Source: Bacilli bacterium
Lineage (GTDB): Bacteria; Bacillota_I; Bacilli_A; RFN20; CAG-826
Assembly: GCA_016296285.1 (NCBI GenBank)
Contig: JAEDJP010000090.1
Span: 1 to 5,374 of the forward strand
Direction of reading: 5' to 3'
DNA length: 5,374 bases
Positions within the stretch are counted from its first letter, which is position 1. Each line of letters opens with the position of its first letter. A program made the translations under genes and the position numbers. Below, in pieces: positions 1 to 3,598 of the stretch. Below the pieces are notes generated by a model. That model had not been told where the DNA came from, made no database searches, and saw nothing but the letters and a program-made list of their open reading frames with translations.

Positions 1-1
1 C

Positions 2-490
2 ATCTCTTGCAGCGCCCTCACCCTCCTTTATTACTGCGCGAAGATCAAAAACGAAGAACGCTACCTGAAAAAAGCCAAGGAATTCCTCGATTTCCACGAG
101 GCTTGGGTCATGAAATCTTATGACGCGAACGTTTTCCGTTCCTCCCTCCGCTGGTGGGAAACCCGCTGGGAAGGGGACAAGGATGGGCCAGCGATTTGCT
201 GTGGCCATGGCTGGACCGCTTGGCGGGCCGAGGCGGACTATTGGTATGGCGTTCTCGCCCGCGACGAGTCCCACATCACGAAGGCCATGTGTTCCTTCAC
301 GACGACGTTCGCGAAGATCGATGCCGCGGGCAAGAACCACGCGAATTACCACATGGATTACATCACCGGAGGCGGATTCTTCTACAACAACGCCTGCCGA
401 TACGAGGTGGCCCCGCGCCTTCCCAAAACCGAGGATTTCGCCTGTTCTTGGTATCCCTGGGTAAGGGCTTACGAGACGTTTTTGAAGTGA
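2..490 (+). CDS. C-terminal part of a putative (alpha/alpha)6-type carbohydrate-active protein (5' end outside window)
   Basis: The reading frame is open from base 2, with no convincing start inside the window, and ends in TGA, giving 162 visible residues. The ATG at 110 is probably internal, because the open frame continues upstream with similar composition (helical stretch LTLLYYCAK, then KKAKEFLDFHEAW). The visible part is very rich in Trp, Tyr and Phe, with blocks such as RWWETRW, CGHGWTAWRAEADYWYG and DYITGGGFFYNN, and alternates amphipathic helices with aromatic loops. That pattern is typical of six-hairpin (alpha/alpha)6 glycosidases and lyases, where aromatic loops line a sugar-binding cleft. 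I do not recognise a specific family and cannot name a substrate or catalytic residues. No signal peptide can be judged because the N-terminus is missing. It is separated by 75 bases from the next gene, which appears to have its own promoter, so co-transcription is not required. Confidence 0.7.
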   Translation: MSCSALTLLYYCAKIKNEERYLKKAKEFLDFHEAWVMKSYDANVFRSSLRWWETRWEGDKDGPAICCGHGWTAWRAEADYWYGVLARDESHITKAMCSFTTTFAKIDAAGKNHANYHMDYITGGGFFYNNACRYEVAPRLPKTEDFACSWYPWVRAYETFLK

Positions 491-524
491 CGCCCCTTCT
501 TTTACCTTGGTTTCTTGCTTCCCT

Positions 525-553
525 TTGCAAATCGTTGACGGGACTTGTATCCT
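525..553 (+). promoter_or_regulatory. Candidate promoter of the nrnA-cysQ operon
   Basis: TTGCAA (525-530) matches the -35 consensus at 4 of 6 positions, and TATCCT (548-553) matches the -10 consensus at 4 of 6, with an optimal 17-base spacer. Transcription would start near 560, leaving only about 6 untranslated bases before the ATG at 566. The spacer also contains TTGACG (535-540), part of a motif that recurs near the right end of the window. Both hexamers are imperfect, so this is a moderate call. Confidence 0.4.
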
Positions 554-555
554 AT
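533..555 (+). repeat. Copy 1 of an intergenic motif CGTTGACnnGACTT(GT)ATCCTAT
   Basis: This 23-base stretch upstream of nrnA is nearly identical to a 21-base stretch in the opposite orientation at 5328-5348. The two differ by a 2-base insertion (GT) and two substitutions (GG against AA after GTTGAC). Here the motif overlaps the proposed promoter, so it could be a regulator binding site, part of an atypical promoter, or chance. Confidence 0.4.
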
Positions 556-565
556 AAGGCTTCCT

Positions 566-1537
566 ATGGCGAGCTTTGAGGAAATCCGTCAACGAATCGA
601 GTCCTACCCCGTCATCTTGATCGGGGGACATGCCTATCCCGATGGGGATTGCTATGGCTGTCAGATCGGGCTGCGGGAGCTTTTGCGCGCGGCATATCCC
701 GCCAAAAAAGTCTACGCGGTCGGCTCAGGCTTCCCCGTTTTGTGCTCCTTGCTCTCCCCGATGGATGCCCCGAAGGAAGAAGAAGTCCAAGGGGCCCTTG
801 GAATTCTCGTGGATGTCTCCTGCTTGCCGCGCGTCGAATCCCCCTTGCTTTCCCTTTGCAAAGAACATGTCAAATTCGATCATCATGAACCCCATAAACT
901 CGGGGAGGAATTCGCGGGCCTTTCCTTCGTCGATCCCGAGCGCGTCTCCTGCGCGGAAATCGTGGCCGAGTTCGGCATGGAGATGGGGTATCCGTTTTCT
1001 TCCCTCTCCGCGAGTGCCCTCTACGCGGGCATCCTCACGGACTCCGGGCGCTTCATGTACCATGGCGTCTGCCGGAAAACGTTCGAGGACGTCGGCTTCC
1101 TTTTCAGGCACGGCATCGACGCGAAAACGTTGATTGAGAACCTCTACCACGAGGAAGAGAACGAGAAGGCGTTCAAGAAGTGGATGCGCAAGAATGCCGA
1201 ATCCTACGGGCAAGTTTGTTATGTCTATGCCCATCCAAACGATTACGAGGCTTATGGCCTATCCTTTGACCAAGCGAGTTCCTACGTGAATGCCTTGGCC
1301 GGTTGTTTCGGGGCCAAGATTTATCTTTATCTCTGCGAGAGGGAAGATGGCTGGGTCCGCGTCGAATACCGTTCGAACCACGGCTATCCCGTCGTCGAAG
1401 TCGCGAAAGCCTTCGGGGGAGGCGGGCATCGTTACGCCGCGGGTTCTGAAATCAAGGACGGAAAACCCGCGATTCGTGATATCCTAGAGGCGCTCGACGA
1501 AGTCGAAGGAGATTTCCCATGTACGAAAAAGAACTGA
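566..1537 (+). CDS. nrnA: DHH/DHHA1 phosphoesterase, NrnA-type oligoribonuclease / pAp phosphatase
   Basis: 323 residues, the usual NrnA size. Proteins of this family are cytoplasmic, Mn-dependent enzymes that degrade 2-5 nt RNA (nanoRNA) from mRNA decay, and many also remove the 3'-phosphate of pAp to give AMP. The N-terminal DHH domain shows GGHAYPDGDCYG (residues 20-31; H22, D26 and D28 as metal ligands), ILVDVS (D83), FDHHEPH (D105-H106-H107) and GILTDSGRF (D159). The C-terminal DHHA1 domain shows EYRSNHGYP (267-275) and the substrate-binding FGGGGHRYAAGS (283-294). All signature motifs are intact. I chose the ATG at 566 over a TTG at 545 because the homologous region begins just after it and the proposed promoter -10 lies downstream of 545. 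There is no good Shine-Dalgarno sequence; AAGG at 556-559 would lie before the predicted transcription start. The 3' end overlaps cysQ by 19 bases, implying co-transcription and translational coupling. RecJ is excluded by length and domain content. The balance between RNase and pAp activity cannot be read from sequence. Confidence 0.92.
   Translation: MASFEEIRQRIESYPVILIGGHAYPDGDCYGCQIGLRELLRAAYPAKKVYAVGSGFPVLCSLLSPMDAPKEEEVQGALGILVDVSCLPRVESPLLSLCKEHVKFDHHEPHKLGEEFAGLSFVDPERVSCAEIVAEFGMEMGYPFSSLSASALYAGILTDSGRFMYHGVCRKTFEDVGFLFRHGIDAKTLIENLYHEEENEKAFKKWMRKNAESYGQVCYVYAHPNDYEAYGLSFDQASSYVNALAGCFGAKIYLYLCEREDGWVRVEYRSNHGYPVVEVAKAFGGGGHRYAAGSEIKDGKPAIRDILEALDEVEGDFPCTKKN
1506..1511 (+). promoter_or_regulatory. 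Ribosome binding site of cysQ inside nrnA
   Basis: AAGGAG lies 7 bases before the ATG at 1519, within the last codons of nrnA. It fixes the cysQ start inside the upstream gene and supports translational coupling. Confidence 0.8.
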
Positions 1538-2319
1538 AAGCCATGCTCGAGGCCGCGCGCCTTGCGGAAAAGCACATCATGAAGGTCTACGCGACCGATT
1601 TCGACGTGGAGATCAAAAGCGACGATTCCCCCGTCACTCTCGCGGACAAAGGCGCGGATGAGATTTTGCGGAAGACCCTTGCAAATTCCTTCCCGGATTA
1701 TGGGTTTTTGACCGAAGAAAGTAAGGATACGGGCGAGCGGAGGAACAAGGAATTCGTGTTCATCATCGACCCCGTGGACGGCACGAGCGACTTCGTGGCG
1801 AGGGATGGCCAATTCTGCACGAACATCGCCCTGGCGCGGAACGGCGTCGTCGTCGTAGGCGTCATCCACCTCCCTTCAAGCGGCATCAGCTATTATGCCG
1901 TCAAAGGGGAGGGCAGCTACCGTCTTGAACCGGGAAAAGAACCCGTCCGCATTCATGTTTCCGATCGCGAGACCAACCTTCGCGCCATGCGTTCCATCTC
2001 GCATTTCAACGAAAAGGAAAAAGCGTTTTATGGAAGAAACGCATCCCTTTTCGAAGAGGATATCGCCCCGATTGGCGCCGCCTACAAATTCTGCCTCCTC
2101 GCGGAAGGGAAGAAGGATTTCTTCGTCCGCTTCGGCGCCGGGACCAAGGAGTGGGACGTCGCAAGCGGCGACCTCATCCTCTCGGAAGCCGGCGGGGTCC
2201 TCGTGGAACCAAACGGCCACCCCTTTACCTATAACCGCGAGGATGTCTATAACCGGAATGGCTACGTGATGGCCAACAAGAAAGAAAACCTTTTTCTTGC
2301 TAGCCTTCAAGGCGAATAA
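1519..2319 (+). CDS. cysQ: Inositol monophosphatase superfamily, CysQ-like 3'(2'),5'-bisphosphate nucleotidase
   Basis: 266 residues, slightly longer than E. coli CysQ. CysQ-type enzymes are Mg-dependent, Li-sensitive phosphatases that convert pAp (and PAPS) to AMP (APS) and inorganic phosphate. Superfamily signatures are complete: SDDSPVTLAD (34-43), the metal-binding LTEES (64-68; E66/E67), IIDPVDGTSDF (82-92; D84, D87) and EWDVASGDLILSEAGG (211-226; D213). Placement with CysQ rather than general inositol monophosphatases rests on DSPVTLAD, the GQFCTNIAL block (97-105) and AAYKFCLLAEG (187-197), which closely follow the SSLKFCLVAEG block of E. coli CysQ. No signal peptide is visible, so it is likely cytoplasmic. 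The start is set by AAGGAG with 7-base spacing, and the gene begins inside nrnA. No sulfate-assimilation genes are in the window, so the pAp may come from acyl-carrier-protein synthase instead (inference). The alternative is a broad-specificity inositol or sugar phosphatase. Confidence 0.87.
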   Translation: MYEKELKAMLEAARLAEKHIMKVYATDFDVEIKSDDSPVTLADKGADEILRKTLANSFPDYGFLTEESKDTGERRNKEFVFIIDPVDGTSDFVARDGQFCTNIALARNGVVVVGVIHLPSSGISYYAVKGEGSYRLEPGKEPVRIHVSDRETNLRAMRSISHFNEKEKAFYGRNASLFEEDIAPIGAAYKFCLLAEGKKDFFVRFGAGTKEWDVASGDLILSEAGGVLVEPNGHPFTYNREDVYNRNGYVMANKKENLFLASLQGE

Positions 2320-2342
2320 AATCAAGTAAAAAGGTAAAGAAA

Positions 2343-2361
2343 AACATTTCCCAAAAATGTT
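2343..2361 (+). repeat. Perfect 7-bp inverted repeat, possible operator
   Basis: AACATTT (2343-2349) and AAATGTT (2355-2361) are perfect inverted arms separated by CCCAA. The right arm overlaps the first bases of the proposed -35 element of the small membrane protein gene, a common position for a repressor or activator site. There is no T-tract after it, so it is not an intrinsic terminator for the upstream operon. Confidence 0.45.
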
Positions 2362-2388
2362 CTCACCCGCGGTATGTGGGTGCATAAT
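2360..2388 (+). promoter_or_regulatory. Promoter of the small membrane protein gene
   Basis: TTCTCA (2360-2365; 4 of 6) and CATAAT (2383-2388; 5 of 6) are separated by exactly 17 bases. Transcription would start near 2395, giving a leader of about 21 bases that includes the strong ribosome binding site at 2402-2408. The surroundings are AT-rich compared with the neighbouring genes. Confidence 0.6.
2365..2381 (+). repeat. Short inverted repeat in the promoter spacer
   Basis: ACCCGC (2365-2370) pairs with GTGGGT (2376-2381) with one G-T wobble around a GGTAT loop, filling the space between the -35 and -10 hexamers. The 11-mer CGGTATGTGGG recurs with one mismatch in the terminator after the gene (2679-2689). 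It could be a second protein-binding site or chance. Confidence 0.3.
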
Positions 2389-2401
2389 GTAGCCAACTTT
2401 C

Positions 2402-2408
2402 AGGAGGT
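2402..2408 (+). promoter_or_regulatory. Strong ribosome binding site
   Basis: AGGAGGT is a near-perfect anti-16S match, 7 bases before the ATG at 2416. It selects this start over an upstream in-frame ATG at 2374 that lies within the promoter. Confidence 0.9.
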
Positions 2409-2415
2409 AATTTAC

Positions 2416-2652
2416 ATGAAAGAACTTTGCAAGAGCATCGACAACCTTCCCAAGATTGTTAAGCTCCTCTTCTGCTTGCCGGTCCTCAACATCGTTTGGG
2501 CCATCTACCGCATCGGCGAAGGCCTCGCGAGCAAGAACAACCTTCACTTGGTCCTTGGCATCCTCTGGGTTGTCTTCGGTCCGACCATCGGCTGGCTCCT
2601 CGACCTCATCTGCATGTTGCTTACCGGCCACATCTTCTGGTTCAAAGCCTAA
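2416..2652 (+). CDS. Small two-helix membrane protein of unknown function
   Basis: 78 residues, with the start fixed by AGGAGGT. An amphipathic N-terminus (MKELCKSIDNLPK) is followed by a hydrophobic helix (about residues 14-31, IVKLLFCLPVLNIVWAIY), a short polar turn (RIGEGLASKNN) and a second long hydrophobic segment (about 43-69, LHLVLGILWVVFGPTIGW then LLDLICMLL) containing P56 and a buried acidic D63. It ends in an aromatic tail, HIFWFKA. It has the general size and hairpin layout of small inner-membrane proteins, but I do not recognise a characterised family. The resemblance to Pmp3/YqaE or TM2 proteins is only in layout. It is a one-gene transcription unit with its own promoter, palindrome and terminator, and the strong ribosome binding site suggests high translation. 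Codon choice is strongly C-ending, as in the oligoendopeptidase gene, which fits a well-expressed protein. Confidence 0.85.
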   Translation: MKELCKSIDNLPKIVKLLFCLPVLNIVWAIYRIGEGLASKNNLHLVLGILWVVFGPTIGWLLDLICMLLTGHIFWFKA

Positions 2653-2673
2653 GATCGATCCCAACAAGAACAA

Positions 2674-2699
2674 CCTCACGGAATGTGGGGTTTTCTTTT
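2674..2699 (+). terminator. Intrinsic terminator of the small membrane protein gene
   Basis: CCTCAC (2674-2679) pairs with GTGGGG (2685-2690) with one wobble pair around a GGAAT loop; flanking AA/TT can extend the stem to 8 pairs. TTTTCTTTT follows at 2691-2699. It begins 21 bases after the TAA stop. Confidence 0.8.
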
Positions 2700-2701
2700 G
2701 C

Positions 2702-2729
2702 AAAAAAATCCCCGATTGAAACGGGGATT
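2702..2729 (-). terminator. Intrinsic terminator of the NifU-like gene
   Basis: AATCCCCG (2707-2714) and CGGGGATT (2722-2729) form a perfect 8-bp stem with a 7-base loop. Read on the minus strand, it is followed by a run of seven T (2708-2702). It lies 27 bases beyond the stop of the minus-strand gene and sits back to back with the plus-strand terminator. Confidence 0.85.
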
Positions 2730-2756
2730 CAATGAAAAGAGGCGGGAACGGGGGTC

Positions 2757-3065
2757 TTATTTCTGCTCGCTCGCGGCGAGAAGGGCCTCGTTCTTGCGTT
2801 GAATGTAATCCGCCATGAGGTCATCCGGAATGTCGTCGCAAGTGACCTTGATGACGCCGGGGACTTCCTCCATGACGATGATCTCGACGCCCGCGGAAAT
2901 GTCATCCGCCGCCATGATACAGCCTTGGCAGGCCCCGATCATCGTGACGTAGACGATGCCGTCGCGGTATCCGACGAAATCGATGTCTCCGCCGTCTCTG
3001 CGGAGGAAGGGGCGCACCTTGTCGATCGTGGCCTCGATGAGTTTGATGGTTTCGAGTTCATCCAT
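2757..3065 (-). CDS. Stand-alone NifU C-terminal-domain (Nfu-type) Fe-S cluster scaffold/carrier
   Basis: 102 residues, the size of a single Nfu domain. These proteins bind a cluster through a CxxC motif, usually as dimers, and pass it to apo-proteins. Visible signatures are IDKVRPFLRRDGGDIDFV (residues 14-31), the DGIVYV strand (35-40) and GACQGC (44-49; C46 and C49), followed by an amphipathic helix and the acidic VMEEVPGVIKV segment. The common family motif is CxGCP; here Ile replaces the Pro. The C-terminus adds a charged helix (MADYIQRKNEALLAASEQK). The start at 3065 is preferred over an upstream in-frame ATG at 3146, because homology begins just after it and a good promoter lies between the two. 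There is no Shine-Dalgarno sequence. No other SUF or ISC genes lie in the window. It is monocistronic and divergent from the winged-helix gene at 3194. Confidence 0.88.
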   Translation of the reverse strand: MDELETIKLIEATIDKVRPFLRRDGGDIDFVGYRDGIVYVTMIGACQGCIMAADDISAGVEIIVMEEVPGVIKVTCDDIPDDLMADYIQRKNEALLAASEQK

Positions 3066-3075
3066 AACAAGCGTT

Positions 3076-3103
3076 ATTTTACCCGCCGTGGAGGCTTGGT
3101 CAA
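3076..3103 (-). promoter_or_regulatory. Promoter of the NifU-like gene
   Basis: On the minus strand, TTGACC (3103-3098; 5 of 6) and TAAAAT (3081-3076; 5 of 6) are separated by 16 bases. Transcription should start near 3069, only about 4 bases before the ATG at 3065, predicting a leaderless or near-leaderless mRNA. Confidence 0.7.
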
Positions 3104-3156
3104 CGAAGATGCGCGCGAGATTGACCATTCTGCGTTCGGTTCCCAAGCGTTTTCCC

Positions 3157-3184
3157 TAGCAATTTTTCTTCCGCGCCTTACAAT
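3157..3184 (+). promoter_or_regulatory. Candidate promoter of the winged-helix gene
   Basis: TACAAT (3179-3184; 5 of 6) is a good -10. The best -35 is weak (TAGCAA, 3157-3162; 3 of 6; 16-base spacer), with a T-rich stretch in between. Transcription would start near 3191, about 3 bases before the ATG at 3194, and no ribosome binding site is present. Confidence 0.5.
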
Positions 3185-3193
3185 ACACGCGCG

Positions 3194-3574
3194 ATGGAAT
3201 TCAAAGACGGCAAACCGATATTCCGACCCGCGGAAGAGAAAATCCTCGCCGCGCTTTACGAACTCGCCCTCGCGGGGGTCGTCCCCTCGTTCCAAGGCTT
3301 GCTCCATTTCCTCCGGGGAGAGGGAATGGGCCTCGCTTACGATGGCCTTTGGATGTGCGGGGGCTATCCCTCCATGGGCAGGAAGCGCCTCGGATCCCTT
3401 CTCTCCACCCTCAAGAAATACCATTTCGTGGATGGGGATGTCTCATCCGGGACCGAGTATTACTATTTGAGCGCGGATGGGACGGCCGTCGCCCAGGCTT
3501 ACCTTGGGAAGAACCACAAGCGATCCCGCTCCCCACGCCGGGGTCCCGAGGAATTCCGCCGCATCGAACGTTAG
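3194..3574 (+). CDS. Small winged-helix protein resembling the RQC domain of RecQ helicases
   Basis: 126 residues. An N-terminal helix (PAEEKILAALYELALAG, 12-28) leads into a block with the RQC pattern: a helix ending in LLHFLRGEG (36-44), a GGYPSMGRKR segment (56-65) corresponding to the YGxGR-like loop of RQC, a recognition-like helix LGSLLSTLKKYHFV (66-79), and a beta-wing EYYYLSADGTAV (88-99). The C-terminal 20 or so residues are highly basic (KNHKRSRSPRRG and following), favouring nucleic-acid binding. RQC domains bind duplex DNA; here no helicase domain is attached, and the frame is complete with no sign of truncation. The family assignment comes from pattern matching by eye and is moderate; a generic winged-helix regulator is the main alternative. 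The gene is probably co-transcribed with the oligoendopeptidase 24 bases downstream. No Shine-Dalgarno sequence precedes the start. Confidence 0.7.
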   Translation: MEFKDGKPIFRPAEEKILAALYELALAGVVPSFQGLLHFLRGEGMGLAYDGLWMCGGYPSMGRKRLGSLLSTLKKYHFVDGDVSSGTEYYYLSADGTAVAQAYLGKNHKRSRSPRRGPEEFRRIER

Positions 3575-3575
3575 C

Positions 3576-3582
3576 AAAGGAG
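3576..3582 (+). promoter_or_regulatory. Distant Shine-Dalgarno-like site of the oligoendopeptidase gene
   Basis: AAAGGAG is a strong match to the anti-16S sequence but lies 16 bases before the ATG at 3599, longer than the usual 5-9. No alternative in-frame start fits: the GTG at 3583 runs straight into a TAG. It may be used with a relaxed spacing, or initiation may depend on another feature. Confidence 0.45.
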
Positions 3583-3598
3583 TGAGAATATAGAACTT

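Noticed and set aside
535..558. TTGACG (535-540) with TATAAG (553-558) as a promoter
   Set aside because: The spacer is only 12 bases, too short for a sigma-70-type promoter; TTGCAA with TATCCT has a 17-base spacer.
545..565. TTG at 545 as the start of nrnA
   Set aside because: It lies upstream of the predicted -10 element and adds residues without homology; the ATG at 566 fits the family.
2374..2415. ATG at 2374 as the start of the small membrane protein
   Set aside because: It falls within the promoter, whereas AGGAGGT is ideally placed for the ATG at 2416.
1876..2703. A 275-codon minus-strand open frame across cysQ and the small membrane protein gene
   Set aside because: It covers two well-supported plus-strand genes, a promoter and a terminator, and shows no recognisable motif.
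3066..3146. An N-terminal extension of the NifU-like protein from an ATG at 3146
   Set aside because: A strong TTGACC-16-TAAAAT promoter lies inside this stretch, and Nfu homology starts only after 3065.
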